A DNA stretch of 64,000 nt from Granulicella mallensis (GTDB taxonomy: Bacteria > Acidobacteriota > Terriglobia > Terriglobales > Acidobacteriaceae): contig NZ_JACHIO010000021.1 in the NCBI RefSeq assembly GCF_014203225.1, positions 51,160 through 115,159 on the forward strand. The letters run 5' to 3'. Below the pieces are notes generated by a model that saw nothing but the letters and a program-made list of their open reading frames with translations, was not told where the DNA came from and ran no database searches. The translations under genes were made by a program, and so were the position numbers. Below are positions 16,972 through 27,004 of this stretch, one piece after another; position 1 is the first letter of the stretch; the number at the start of each line of letters is the position of its first letter.

Positions 16972-17718
16972 ATGCAACTGCAACTGCTGCGAAATGCGAC
17001 TCTACGCTTGAACTATGCCGGACGAACGATTCTTGTAGATCCATGCCTCGGCGCAAAAGGGAGCCTGCCCACAGTAGCCGGTATCCAGGCCAATCCCACC
17101 GTAGATCTGCCGGTAACGGTAGAGAAGCTGCTGCAAGGGGTCGAACTGACCGTCATCTCGCACCTCCATCCCGACCACTTCGATCCCGCAGGAATCTCGC
17201 ATCTGCCGAAGACGATGCCGATCCTCTGCCACCCTGCCCATCTCAAGGAGATCGAGGAGCACGGATTCACGGCGGCCAGGACTCTGACAGAAGAGGTCGT
17301 GGAGGGCGCTCTCACCATCGCACCCACCACTGGACAGCATGGAACGGGCGAAATCCTCGCAAAGATGGGTACTGTGATGGGCTTTATCCTCAAGGCCGAG
17401 AATGAACCCACGGTCTACTGGGCCGGTGACACCGTACTGACGCCGGAGGTGATCGAGATCGTCCGCAAGATCAGGCCGGACGTAATCGTTACCCATTCCG
17501 GAGCTGCGACCCTGGCGAACACGCTGCTGCTCATGGACGATGCACAAACCATTGAGCTCTACCGCCATGCAGGCGAGGCCATCTTCATCGCGGTCCACAT
17601 GGAGGCGTTCGATCACTGTGCCGTGACACGCGACCGGCTGCGTGCCACCGCGAACCTCGCTGGCATCCCGAGCCACCGTCTTCTCATCCCCGCCGATGGA
17701 GAGCAGATAGAGCTATAG
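16972..17718 (+). CDS. MBL-fold metal-dependent hydrolase, UlaG-like
   Basis: A 248-residue metallo-beta-lactamase-fold protein with an AGGGGG ribosome site. The metal motif SHLHPDHFD gives His64, His66, Asp68 and His69. A bridging Asp is in YWAGDTVL, and a late His is likely in VHMEAFDH. The short N-terminus starting directly with beta-strands (LLRNATLRLNYAGRTILVDP) is typical of the UlaG/RomA-like branch of lactonases and phosphodiesterases. It is cytoplasmic, with no signal. It stands alone between a divergent glycosyltransferase and a hairpin pair, so the substrate cannot be inferred. Confidence 0.85.
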   Translation: MQLQLLRNATLRLNYAGRTILVDPCLGAKGSLPTVAGIQANPTVDLPVTVEKLLQGVELTVISHLHPDHFDPAGISHLPKTMPILCHPAHLKEIEEHGFTAARTLTEEVVEGALTIAPTTGQHGTGEILAKMGTVMGFILKAENEPTVYWAGDTVLTPEVIEIVRKIRPDVIVTHSGAATLANTLLLMDDAQTIELYRHAGEAIFIAVHMEAFDHCAVTRDRLRATANLAGIPSHRLLIPADGEQIEL

Positions 17719-17740
17719 ACCCTTGCCTTCACTTTGTTTT

Positions 17741-17805
17741 GAAGGGGCGGAGCTTCAGCTCCGCCGTTGGGATAGCAATGAAATAAAGCGGCTTCAGCCG
17801 CGGAG
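17741..17805. repeat. Two TTCA-loop hairpins (family E)
   Basis: GGCGGAGC TTCA GCTCCGCC at 17746-17765 is followed by GCGGC TTCA GCCGC at 17788-17801. The GAAGG lead-in before the first hairpin is shared with copies at 28506 and 51811. It could terminate the MBL gene. The rest of the gap to 17963 shows nothing clear. Confidence 0.6.
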
Positions 17806-17963
17806 GAAACGATGTCTATTGGGGCAGTGACTCTGTCCCTTGGAAAGCGCTCTTCTCGTTGCTGGCATTGTCAATTGCCGGTTAAACACGAGGCCTTTTC
17901 ACCCGCAGGGCTTTTGCCCCGCAGCACGATCCCCCATAGACCTAGTATTCTGATTGCACGATC

Positions 17964-19031
<1,068 letters not shown>

Positions 19032-19045
19032 GCCGCAACCTTAGG

Positions 19046-19226
19046 GCGTGTTATCAACTTGCACTTGGAGTGTGGTCGAACTGTGTAGTCAGTTTGCTGA
19101 GGCACAGATCGGAAGGGCACGGTTTCAACCGTGCCGTAGAGGCAGCATTCAACGCTTTTTCCGTTCTGCCGAAGGCTGAAGTGGAGCCCGCAGGGCGCAA
19201 CGACTGAATTGCCTTCCTTCGTGCAG
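19046..19226. repeat. Multi-hairpin intergenic repeat, family B copy 1
   Basis: Begins with TTGCACTTGGAGTGTGGTCG and contains the hairpin GGCACGG TTTCAA CCGTGCC at 19116-19135, then GCCGAAGGCTGAAGTGGAGC and GCCCGCAGGGC. Copies lie at 23966, 27005 and 32236. It fills nearly the whole gap after the DAHP synthase gene. Confidence 0.7.
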
Positions 19227-19322
19227 CCCAGATTACACAAGGAACAACCCGGAAAACCTGGAATCTCTTCCCGCACGCCTCCTGAATCGGTAAAGATCAG
19301 TCCTGCGATTTAACATACGAAC

Positions 19323-19982
19323 ATGCGAGAGATTGCGATCGGCGGCAGAGAGAAGATCAACCTGGAGACATGGGAGCGCCGTGCGAGCTTCCAGTTCTTC
19401 AAGAGTCTTACCGAGCCTTATCACGGCGTCTGTCTCCGCGTTGACTGCACGGAAACCTACCGCTACGCGAAGCAGCATCAACTCTCGGTCTTCCTGTCAT
19501 TGCTGCATCGCTCCCTTATCGCCGCGCACCAGGTGGAGAACTTCCGGACACGCATTGTCGAGGGCGACGTCTGGCGCTACGAGCAGATCAATGGAGGCAG
19601 TGCCGTCGGCAGGGCGAACGGCACCATCGGCCTGGGGCATTACCAGTTCCGGCCGCAGATTGACGAGTTCGTGCGCGACGCTTCCATCGAGCTGGATCGG
19701 GTGCGGCAGAGAGACGACATCGAGCGCTATCCGGAAGCCAACCTGATCCGTTATTCCGTTCTGCCCTGGTTCGATTTCACATCCATCTCGCATGCGCGCG
19801 ACTTCGCGCACGAAGACTCCGCGCCCCGCATCACCTTCGGCAAAATTACGGAAGCGACAGGCCGCCGCACCATGCCGGTATCGATCCATGTACATCACGC
19901 CTTGGCCGACGGCCTGCATGTAGCGCAGTTCGTAGAGAACTTCCAGCATGCCCTGGAAGCGCCCGACTTCCAGGGAATATAG
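19323..19982 (+). CDS. Chloramphenicol acetyltransferase-like (CAT) enzyme
   Basis: A 219-residue member of the CAT family, which transfers acetyl from acetyl-CoA to a hydroxyl group. The catalytic motif HHALADG (191-197) supplies the general base His192 and structural Asp196. WFDFTSISH (149-157), FGKI (172-175) and the N-terminal WERRASFQFF pattern match CAT subunits, and the length is normal for a trimer subunit. Whether chloramphenicol is the real substrate is open: many soil bacteria carry CAT-like enzymes of unknown acceptor. No Shine-Dalgarno is visible and the gene is monocistronic, between a family B repeat and an APH-like gene. Confidence 0.87.
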   Translation: MREIAIGGREKINLETWERRASFQFFKSLTEPYHGVCLRVDCTETYRYAKQHQLSVFLSLLHRSLIAAHQVENFRTRIVEGDVWRYEQINGGSAVGRANGTIGLGHYQFRPQIDEFVRDASIELDRVRQRDDIERYPEANLIRYSVLPWFDFTSISHARDFAHEDSAPRITFGKITEATGRRTMPVSIHVHHALADGLHVAQFVENFQHALEAPDFQGI

Positions 19983-20194
19983 CCCAGGCCGGTCAGCCGG
20001 TTGAGATCCCTGAATCTGCGACACAAAGTGAGCGGGCTTTAATCGGTTACTTACAAGTTCTGTTTCGTGATCGATAATTCATTCGGCCCGCTGGTCCTCG
20101 GACCACAGTAGACGAAACGCTACACCTAAGAATTCATAGGCTGGATCCAACAGCACTAGAATGAATTCAAATTCCCGCCTCCAGTGAGACCCGT

Positions 20195-20962
20195 ATGTCA
20201 GAAGAAGAAAAGCTGGTCGGCGGCAATGTTTCTGATTCGGTAGTCCGAATTGGATCTACCGTTCGCAAGCCCGCCACTGTGGCTACGCCTGCGGTACAGG
20301 CTCTTCTCACCCATCTACATTCAGTTGGCTTTGCCGGAGCCCCACAAGGTCTCGGATTGGATGAGCGTGGACGCCAGGTCTTTGAATTCATACCTGGTGC
20401 GATGTGGGACAGAAAGCAACAAAACACCTTGGCCGATCTACGGAGAGTCGGCGCTCTGATCAGGTCATTGCATGATGCAACTGCCTCGTTCACTCCACCT
20501 AGGTCTGCTGAATGGAACACTCTCTCTGTTCCGGACGGGCACGACATCCTTTGCCACAACGATCTTGCTCCGTGGAATCTGGTCTGCGGCGCCGATCGCT
20601 GGGCGTTCATAGACTGGGATAACGCCGCACCTGGAACTCGCCTGTGGGATCTGGCCTGGGCAACGATCTCCTTCCCGCCTGTTGAACCGGATTGCGATCT
20701 TTCCGTAGCGGCAACGGCCATCCATGCGATCGTCGAGGGTTATCGCCTCCCGCCCTCTGAGTACGGCAAACTGCTTCGACTGATGGCCACAAGAGCGCGT
20801 GCCGGTTCTGATCTGCTGGTGCAAGGTGCGAGGACAGGTCAACAGCCCTGGGTAAGACTCTACGCTGAAGGGCACGACAAATATTGGGGACCAGTCTCCA
20901 ACTACATCGACCGCTCTGCCTCAATTCTTGAAGGCATGCTGGTCTCTTTGAGCGCTGGCTGA
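20195..20962 (+). CDS. Aminoglycoside phosphotransferase (APH)-like kinase
   Basis: A 255-residue protein with the APH/choline kinase fold. The catalytic loop CHNDLAPWNLV gives His121, Asp123 and Asn128, and FIDWDNAAPG gives the metal-binding Asp140. WDLAW (151-155) follows as in the family. The N-lobe is short and its ATP-binding Lys is not obvious (VVRIGSTVRKP is a candidate). Substrates in this family range from aminoglycosides to choline, homoserine and fructosamine, so antibiotic resistance is only one option. The 5' gap (19983-20194) holds no recognisable site. Confidence 0.82.
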   Translation: MSEEEKLVGGNVSDSVVRIGSTVRKPATVATPAVQALLTHLHSVGFAGAPQGLGLDERGRQVFEFIPGAMWDRKQQNTLADLRRVGALIRSLHDATASFTPPRSAEWNTLSVPDGHDILCHNDLAPWNLVCGADRWAFIDWDNAAPGTRLWDLAWATISFPPVEPDCDLSVAATAIHAIVEGYRLPPSEYGKLLRLMATRARAGSDLLVQGARTGQQPWVRLYAEGHDKYWGPVSNYIDRSASILEGMLVSLSAG

Positions 20963-21047
20963 TCTGGCTGGTCTTTAAAACACGCTTCTCTTTCCAAGAC
21001 CAGAACTCTTCTGTTTGCCGACAGACTGGAAGTTAACTAACCTCGCG

Positions 21048-21431
21048 TCACGCGACCCGCTGAACCCATTGGCTTCGCCAGGCCGGTGCCTCGAAGGGGT
21101 CCGCGAAATACTGTGTCTCATGCACGACCTTACCGTCACGGAACTCCATGATGCTCACGGTATAGGCAGGCCGTCCCTGGTAGGTGATGGTGTACTCAGT
21201 AACCCAGAGCTCCCCGGCTCCCGAAATTCGCCTGACGCTAAACCCCGACGGCTTGCCCGGATGATGACTCCGCAAGGCCTGCAGATTCCTTCGCCCAAGA
21301 ATCCGCTCGCCAGACTGCGGATAATCGCAGATAGCATCGTCATCGTAAATATCGTGTTCCGCCTCTGCATCACCGGCTGCCGACGCCTGCCAATGCGCGT
21401 TCAAGGCTTCACGTATCTGTTCCTCTTTCAT
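21048..21431 (-). CDS. SnoaL-like/NTF2-fold protein
   Basis: I place the start at ATG 21429-21431, preceded by AGGAG with a spacing of 8 nt; a longer frame to 21461 is less likely. The 127-residue product has the cone-shaped NTF2-like pattern: an N-terminal helix (REALNAHWQASAAGDAEA), a strand with DDAICDYPQSGERILG, and closing strands (TVSIMEFRDGKVVHETQYFA). Such proteins serve as polyketide cyclases, hydrolases or ligand-binding partners; the ending FADPFEAPAWR is common in uncharacterised soil members. No neighbour reveals its role. Confidence 0.8.
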   Translation of the reverse strand: MKEEQIREALNAHWQASAAGDAEAEHDIYDDDAICDYPQSGERILGRRNLQALRSHHPGKPSGFSVRRISGAGELWVTEYTITYQGRPAYTVSIMEFRDGKVVHETQYFADPFEAPAWRSQWVQRVA

Positions 21432-21589
21432 GGGCGACTCCTGGAGCTGGTTGGCTTTCATGTTGATCTACCTCATGGAAGGAAAGATATCCACGGGCAA
21501 GGACATTGCAGTCATCACCAACGGTGCATCAATGAGCCGCGTCAACGCAAGCTGCGTTATTCAGGCGAGGACCACAAAGGCACCACCAC

Positions 21590-21704
21590 AGCGCGAAGCG
21601 CAGTCCCTGACGCTTTAGCGTCAGGGAGACGGAGGGAGCAGGGGCATTTAGGCCCCTGAATTCCAGGCTTGGCAAAATGCGGCCTTTAGGCCCGGGCCTT
21701 CTTA
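21590..21704. repeat. Multi-hairpin intergenic repeat, family A copy 4
   Basis: Starts AGCGCGAAGCGC. Hairpin 1 at 21604-21627 has arms TCCCTGACGC / GCGTCAGGGA. Hairpin 2 at 21639-21658 has arms CAGGGGC / GCCCCTG, quite different from copies 1 and 3 but fully paired. A third hairpin GGCC TTTA GGCC follows. The remainder of the 21432-21915 gap has no gene that I can support. Confidence 0.75.
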
Positions 21705-21915
21705 CCGTCAATGTCAGTTAGCAGCGCTGCCATCACTTGATTAGTAAACTTTCACGCTGGGATCTTCATCGTAGAGCGAGCCTCTTAGTTAGCTGCATCC
21801 TGGCAAACTAGTTAAGCTGCAAACACTCCCACCAGTTCGTACCCATAAATACTCTTCTCTTTACGGAGACTGGAACTTCCTGGTTGACGACAAATCGAAA
21901 GCTAAGTAATGCCTA

Positions 21916-22890
21916 TCACCCCGCAACAAGCTCAAGCCGCTGACCACGCGCAGTTTCTTCCTCGTTATCGGAAGAAGAAGCCGAGCTCCGCCCACGGCTA
22001 TATTGCCGCGGCGAACATCCCATCACCCTCTTGAAGGCGGTGCTGAAGGCGCTTTCAGATTCATATCCCAGCGACGGCGCAATCTCCGAGATGGGATCGC
22101 TGGAGTTCACCAGCCTGTCCCCGGCCAGCAGCATGCGCCAGCGCGTCAGGTACTCCATGGCAGATGTCCCAACCGTCTGCTTGAACCTCAGCGCAAAGAT
22201 CGATCGCGACATCCCCGCTAGTCCGGCCAGTTCCTGCAACGTCCAGCGATGCATCGGATCGGAGTGCATCGCACTGATCGCCGCGCTGATCTGCTTGTCT
22301 GCGAGAGCGAAGAGCCATCCCACGCCCCCACTCAACCCCTCCGCCAGATGCAGCCGCAACGCCTGCACCAGAATCATGTTGGCGAGTTGTTGTGCGACCA
22401 GAAAGCCGCCCGGCTGCGGCTCGCGCAACTCCTGCCCCATCCGCTCCAGGGACCAGCGCAGCGTCGCCCTGTCCGACTCTTTCCGGAGATGCACAATAGG
22501 CGGCAGCACTCCCAGCAGGATGTCGGCATGCTTGCCGCCAAGCGTGAAGTGGCCGCCGACACTGAAGCAATCCCCGCCGCCATTGACCGTGCGGATGGCC
22601 CCATTCAGAGGAAATTGAAAGAGCGAGAAAGCATCGACCGGGGTTAGCGCCGGATCGCTTGCCAGGACGAAAGGACGCCCGCGCGGCAACAGGAAGCAGT
22701 CGCCCGGCTCCAGCCTCACCGGCTCGGGAACGCCCTCCACGGACAGCCAGCAATGCCCCGAGACCAACGCATAGCATTTGATCCCCTCATGCTGGCCGAA
22801 CCGGACCGACCACTCTCCGCCCATGTCGACGCCGCCGGACATGTAATTGCGCGGTTTCAGCAGCGACAGCACATCGGAGAGCGGATCCAT
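21916..22890 (-). CDS. AraC-family regulator with N-terminal cupin
   Basis: Start chosen at ATG 22888-22890 (324 residues); a TTG seven codons upstream is less likely. The N-terminal half is a cupin sensor of the AraC-type Cupin_6 family (CYALVSGHCWLSVEG, EPGDCFLLPRGRPF). The C-terminal half contains two helix-turn-helices: WTLQELAGLAGMSRSIFALR and SDPISEIAPSLGYESESAFS, ending with the AFKRVMGCSPRQY signature. A Ser/Glu-rich tail follows. It is divergent from the SDR-type gene at 23028 and most likely controls it. Effector unknown. Confidence 0.88.
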   Translation of the reverse strand: MDPLSDVLSLLKPRNYMSGGVDMGGEWSVRFGQHEGIKCYALVSGHCWLSVEGVPEPVRLEPGDCFLLPRGRPFVLASDPALTPVDAFSLFQFPLNGAIRTVNGGGDCFSVGGHFTLGGKHADILLGVLPPIVHLRKESDRATLRWSLERMGQELREPQPGGFLVAQQLANMILVQALRLHLAEGLSGGVGWLFALADKQISAAISAMHSDPMHRWTLQELAGLAGMSRSIFALRFKQTVGTSAMEYLTRWRMLLAGDRLVNSSDPISEIAPSLGYESESAFSTAFKRVMGCSPRQYSRGRSSASSSDNEEETARGQRLELVAG

Positions 22891-23027
22891 AGAAACCCCG
22901 GACGATTGCAAAGATAATACGGACTCTACAGCATAGATTGTACGGCCTTCATCCCTTACCTTGTCCTAACGGGGCTGCGAACGCGGCCACGAGCAACAGG
23001 GGTTCACGAACCAAAGGAGAAGTCGTT

Positions 23028-23912
23028 ATGCGTGTTTTCGTTACTGGCGCCACTGGATTTATCGGCTCTGCCCTCATTCCGGAATTGAGGAACGCGGGTC
23101 ATCATGTACTCGGATTGACGCGCTCGGAAGAGGGAGCGAAGTCCCTGATCGCCGCAGGCGCCGAGGCGCACCGAGGCGATCTTGAAGACCTGGAAAGTCT
23201 GCGCAGCGGAGCGGCCCTGGCAGACGGCGTGATTCACTGCGGCTTCAACCACGACTTCTCGAAGTACGTAGCTAACTGCGAGATGGACAGGCGAGTCATC
23301 GAGACCCTCGGATCCGTGCTCGCCGGCTCGGACCGGCCCCTGGTGATCACGTCCGGGGCCAGCACGGCGATCACTCCGGGACGCGCTTCGACCGAAGAAG
23401 ATGCGCCCAACTCTCCCATTCCCCGCGTGGCTTCGGAGATGGCGGCAGCAGCCGTGGCAGCGCAAGGCGTCCATGTTTCGGTCATGCGCCTTCCGCAGGT
23501 GCATGACACTGTCAAGCAGGGCCTCGTCTCTTACCTGATCGATGTTGCCCGCAGGAAGGGTGTCTCCGCGTATGTCGGCGACGGCCTCAATCGCTGGCCC
23601 GCGGTCCACGTGCTCGACGCTGTTCGTCTCTACCGGCTCGCGCTGGAGAAAGGCGTTGCGGGAGCCCGCTACAACGCGGTCGGAGAAGAGGGCATTCCGC
23701 TGCGAGAGATCGCCGAGACGATCGGTCGCGGCCTGAAGCTGCCGGTGGTGTCCCTGTCCCCTGAGCAGGCAGCCGAGCACTTTGGCTGGCTGGCGGGATT
23801 TGCAGGGTTCGACGGAACGGCTTCGAGCGCCCTCACGCAACAGCGGCTGGGATGGCGCCCCACAGGCCCGGGTCTGATCGCCGATCTCAACAACATGCGC
23901 TTCGAAGCCTGA
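23028..23912 (+). CDS. NAD-dependent epimerase/dehydratase (extended/atypical SDR)
   Basis: The start is ATG 23028 with AAAGGAGAAG just upstream. The 294-residue protein opens with FVTGATGFIGSALIPEL, the Rossmann motif of extended SDRs. A classical YxxxK is not obvious; the region where it would be reads PRVASEMAAAAVAAQG, so this belongs to the atypical SDR group, where cofactor binding is kept but chemistry may differ. RWPAVHVLDAVRLYRLALE (near 187-205) is typical of the family annotated as 3-beta-hydroxysteroid dehydrogenase-like. It is divergent from the AraC gene, a pairing often seen for inducible oxidoreductases. Confidence 0.85.
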   Translation: MRVFVTGATGFIGSALIPELRNAGHHVLGLTRSEEGAKSLIAAGAEAHRGDLEDLESLRSGAALADGVIHCGFNHDFSKYVANCEMDRRVIETLGSVLAGSDRPLVITSGASTAITPGRASTEEDAPNSPIPRVASEMAAAAVAAQGVHVSVMRLPQVHDTVKQGLVSYLIDVARRKGVSAYVGDGLNRWPAVHVLDAVRLYRLALEKGVAGARYNAVGEEGIPLREIAETIGRGLKLPVVSLSPEQAAEHFGWLAGFAGFDGTASSALTQQRLGWRPTGPGLIADLNNMRFEA

Positions 23913-23965
23913 CAGAGTCTGTACCTGCGGCGCAAAGTGCCGCAGGTACATGCCTCATCGCAGGG

Positions 23966-24172
23966 CTGTCATCAAAATTGCTCATGGGTGAAGTCGAACG
24001 GTTCAAACAGTTTGCTGTGGCACTGTTTCATTGGTACCGTTTCATTGGTACCGTTTCGTTAAGGGCATGGCTTCAGCCATGCCGTAAAGCATCGAGCCGA
24101 AGGCTCATACCTCGCTGCCGCAGGCTGGAGTGAAGCCCGCAGGGCGTAACGACCGAATCGCCTTCTTCGGTC
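23966..24172. repeat. Multi-hairpin intergenic repeat, family B copy 2
   Basis: Begins CTGTCATCAAAATTGCTCAT and contains GGCATGGC TTCA GCCATGCC at 24064-24083, then GCCGCAGGCTGGAGTGAAGC and GCCCGCAGGGC. A small direct duplication, TTTCATTGGTACCG twice around 24027-24056, is unique to this copy. Confidence 0.7.
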
Positions 24173-24258
24173 GAGGCAAGACAAGTCGTTCCGACCACAG
24201 ATATATCCTGCTTTGACTTTGCCAGGCTTACAATCGGTCCTGTATTCGGGAGGCCTTT

Positions 24259-25611
24259 TTGGACAAGCGAGACTTTCTTAAGGGTTCGGTGACCACCGCC
24301 GCGGCTCTGATGATGGGGTTGAACGAGGGCCAGGCCTTCGCGGACGATTCTGTTCCCAGAACCAACTGGTCCGGAAACTATCACTACTCGACCAATAAGG
24401 TCCTTCAGCCTGCAACGGTCGCCGAAACTCAGGACGCGGTTCGCAGTGTTGCCGGGGTCCGCGCCCTCGGTACCCGTCATTCCTTCAACGGCATCGCCGA
24501 TTCGCCGATTGCCCAGATTTCTACCCTGAAACTCAAGGACGTCAGCCTCGACGCGAAGGCCTCCACCGTCACCGTAGGTGCGGGCATCCGCTACGGAGAC
24601 CTGGCTGTCCTGCTCGACGCGAAGGGCTTCGCGCTCCATAACCTGGCGTCGTTGCCGCACATCTCGGTCGGCGGAGCGTGCGCGACCGCAACCCATGGTT
24701 CTGGAATGGGCAATGGCAATCTCGCGACTGCCGTGAAGGCCGTGGAGTTCGTCGCCGCCGATGGCTCTGTCCACACGCTCTCTCGCGATCGAGACGGCGA
24801 TCGCTTTGCCGGGAGTGTCGTAGGTCTTGGAGCGCTTGGTGTTGTCACTCATCTCACACTCCAGATACAGCCACGATTCGACATGACCCAGGTCGTCTAC
24901 CGGGATCTACCTTTTAGTGAGCTCGAGCACCACTTGCCCGAGATTATGGGTGCAGGCTATAGCGTCTCCCTCTTTACCGACTGGCAGAACGGCCGCGCCG
25001 GTGAGGTCTGGATCAAACGCCGCGTCGACCAGGGCGGAGCCTCCGCGCCGCCAGCCCGCTTCTTCAATGCGACCCTGGCAACCACCAAGCTCCACCCTAT
25101 CCTCGGCCATCCAGCCGAAGCCTGCACCGACCAGCTCAATACCGTCGGCCCCTGGTACGAGCGGCTGCCCCACTTCAAGCTGAACTTCACGCCCTCTAGC
25201 GGCCAGGAATTGCAGACAGAGTTCTTCGTTCCCTTCGACCGTGGCTATGAGGCCATCCGGGCTGTCGAGACACTCCGTGACGTGATCACACCGCATCTAT
25301 ACATCACGGAACTCCGTGCCATCGCCGCCGACGATCTATGGATGAGCATGGCTTACCAGAGGCCGTCCCTCGCGATCCACTTCACCTGGAAGCTCGAGAC
25401 CGACGCGGTCCTGAAGCTACTGCCTCAGATCGAAGCCAGGCTTGCTCCCTTTGGCGCACGTCCGCACTGGGCCAAGGTATTCACCATGAAGAGCAGCCAC
25501 GTCGCACCTCTCTACCCACGTCTGAAAGACTTCCTCGTTCTCGCGAGGAGTTTTGATCCGAAAGGGAAATTCCAAAATGCCTTTCTGCAGGACCATGTCG
25601 ATATTGCCTGA
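24259..25611 (+). CDS. FAD-dependent alditol oxidase-like protein, exported
   Basis: Starts at TTG 24259 behind a GGGAGG ribosome site and encodes 450 residues. The N-terminus (MDKRDFLKGSVTTAAALMMG) resembles a Tat leader with Lys-Arg in place of Arg-Arg. The vanillyl-alcohol-oxidase fold is clear: GTRHSFNGIA with His74 in the place of the covalent FAD His of alditol oxidase, NLASLPHISVGGACATATHG, GSVVGLGALGVVTHLTLQIQ, AYxVSLFTDW-like GYSVSLFTDW and a C-terminal RPHWAKVFTM. Similarity with Streptomyces alditol oxidase (AldO) runs through the protein. It should oxidise sugar alcohols with release of hydrogen peroxide; related lactone oxidases are the alternative. Confidence 0.87.
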   Translation: MDKRDFLKGSVTTAAALMMGLNEGQAFADDSVPRTNWSGNYHYSTNKVLQPATVAETQDAVRSVAGVRALGTRHSFNGIADSPIAQISTLKLKDVSLDAKASTVTVGAGIRYGDLAVLLDAKGFALHNLASLPHISVGGACATATHGSGMGNGNLATAVKAVEFVAADGSVHTLSRDRDGDRFAGSVVGLGALGVVTHLTLQIQPRFDMTQVVYRDLPFSELEHHLPEIMGAGYSVSLFTDWQNGRAGEVWIKRRVDQGGASAPPARFFNATLATTKLHPILGHPAEACTDQLNTVGPWYERLPHFKLNFTPSSGQELQTEFFVPFDRGYEAIRAVETLRDVITPHLYITELRAIAADDLWMSMAYQRPSLAIHFTWKLETDAVLKLLPQIEARLAPFGARPHWAKVFTMKSSHVAPLYPRLKDFLVLARSFDPKGKFQNAFLQDHVDIA

Positions 25612-25642
25612 TGAGTCGCGATAGGCCGCAGCGCGAAAGCCT

Positions 25643-26107
25643 TCAGTTCTCTCGCGCTGCGGCTTCCAAAGCAGGCAGGTCCAGCTTGATCATCCCCATC
25701 ATGGCTTCCATTGCTTTGGGGTGACTGACCAACTCGCTGATATTACGCGGCACAATCTGCCAGCAGAGGCCGAAGCGATCCGTGAGCCAGCCACACGCCA
25801 TCGATTTGCCGCCTTCGATCAACTTGTCCCAGTAGCTGTCGATCTCTTTCTGGGAGTCGCAGCGGACAAAGAACGAGAAGGCAGGGGTGAGCGGTTGTCC
25901 GGGGCCGCCGTTGAGAAACACCATCTCCTGGCCTTCGAGTTCGATGGTGATCGTGGCAATCTTGCCCACGGGCCAGGGACCGACGCCTTTGGAGCGCAGC
26001 TCATCGAGTTTGCGCGCGTGGGGGAAGACGCTCAGGTAAAACTCAGCGGCTTCTTCAGCGTTGTCATTGAACCAGAGGAATGGCGCAAGTTTATTCATGG
26101 CAGGCAT
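25643..26107 (-). CDS. VOC-family protein (PhnB/3-demethylubiquinone-methyltransferase-like)
   Basis: A 154-residue glyoxalase-fold protein. FLWFNDNAEEAAEFYLSVFP, VFLNGGPGQPLTPAFSFFV and CGWLTDRFGLCWQIVP are diagnostic of the PhnB-like VOC group annotated as 3-demethylubiquinone-9 3-methyltransferase domain; they are not true methyltransferases as far as is known. Cytoplasmic. An ATG three codons downstream (26098) is an equal start candidate. PhnB-like proteins often accompany ECF42 sigma factors and YCII proteins, which lie a few kb downstream, but I find no copy of the shared promoter motif in front of this gene. Confidence 0.87.
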   Translation of the reverse strand: MPAMNKLAPFLWFNDNAEEAAEFYLSVFPHARKLDELRSKGVGPWPVGKIATITIELEGQEMVFLNGGPGQPLTPAFSFFVRCDSQKEIDSYWDKLIEGGKSMACGWLTDRFGLCWQIVPRNISELVSHPKAMEAMMGMIKLDLPALEAAAREN

Positions 26108-26251
26108 AGTACCAGCGATGAGGCCACTTTCGATAGGCCGATTTTCAGGGAATTACTCTTACGATGCCGTAGGACAAACCCCGCTCCCGTTTCCCCCGAG
26201 ACGGGCAGCCAAAACTGAAATTCCCAGAAATAAAACTTTTACCGACAGCTT

Positions 26252-26279
26252 GTAGAAATCCAGTCTGACCGTTCGTCGT
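26252..26279 (+). promoter_or_regulatory. Candidate ECF42-type promoter, site 1
   Basis: GTAGAAAT - 12 bp - TTCGTCGT, followed by TATAGTGAAGGC, ends 45 bp before the RibD/DHFR-like gene. Sites with the same two boxes at the same spacing precede the YCII-sigma operon (29899) and the second YCII gene (31785); the downstream part GTTCGTCGTTATAGTGAAGG is identical at 31804. The proposed -35 box resembles the TGTCGA type associated with ECF42 sigma factors. Confidence 0.6.
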
Positions 26280-26324
26280 TATAGTGAAGGCCAGAAACGC
26301 AATCCCGGAACGCGGAGACTCAAA

Positions 26325-26906
26325 ATGAGAAAGCTCACAATCTGCGAAAACATCTCGCTGGACAGTGTGATCCAGCACTCCACCGATGAAAACAACTTTC
26401 CCTACATCGACTGGACCCTGCCCTATCGGACTCCTGAAGGCAGAGATTTAGTAGTCGCCGCGTATGGCGAGAAGCTCGATCTGCTGCTTGGCCGTCACAC
26501 CTACGATGAATGGTCGGGCCTATGGCCAAAGTCGCCGAGCAGTCCGATGGCCGACCGCATTAATGCTGCGACGAAATACGTCGTGACCCACAGGCCGGAC
26601 AGCCTTGAATGGGGCCCGTTCGAGGCCGTTGGACCGGACCTCGTCGAGGGCATTCGCCGCATCAAGTCACAGGCCGGCCCGGACCTTATCCTCTGCGGCA
26701 GCTCCACACTGACATCGCCGCTACTCGAACATGGGCTTGTGGACGAAGTTCTGCTGGTTGTCTACCCGGTCCTCCTGGGTACAGGAAAACGCTTCTTTAG
26801 AGAAGGAACGCCACCACGCGCCTTCGAACTCCTCAGCACAAAAACAACCCGGACCGGCGTCTTCCTCAACCATTACAAGGTCGTCGGCCCTTTGAAGATC
26901 GGATAG
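26325..26906 (+). CDS. RibD C-terminal/dihydrofolate reductase-like protein
   Basis: A 193-residue protein with the DHFR-like fold of the RibD C-terminal domain family. RKLTICENISLDSVIQ at the start, LLLGRHTYDEWSGLWP (53-68), GPDLILCGSSTLTSPLLEHGLVDEVLLVVYPVLLGTGKRFF towards the end and a final LNHYKVVG match this group, which is annotated as dihydrofolate reductase family protein. These are probably NADPH-dependent reductases, but the natural substrate is generally unknown. A GGAG site precedes the ATG. The promoter-like site at 26252-26279 suggests control by the ECF42 sigma encoded at 30405. Confidence 0.85.
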   Translation: MRKLTICENISLDSVIQHSTDENNFPYIDWTLPYRTPEGRDLVVAAYGEKLDLLLGRHTYDEWSGLWPKSPSSPMADRINAATKYVVTHRPDSLEWGPFEAVGPDLVEGIRRIKSQAGPDLILCGSSTLTSPLLEHGLVDEVLLVVYPVLLGTGKRFFREGTPPRAFELLSTKTTRTGVFLNHYKVVGPLKIG

Positions 26907-27004
26907 TTCGACGACGGAACATCCTCTGTGACTGCGGGCGTCTTTGAGGTGCGGATGAGTCCTGTGAAACGCACGTTACGATACTGATCCGCAGTCTTAG
27001 GACC

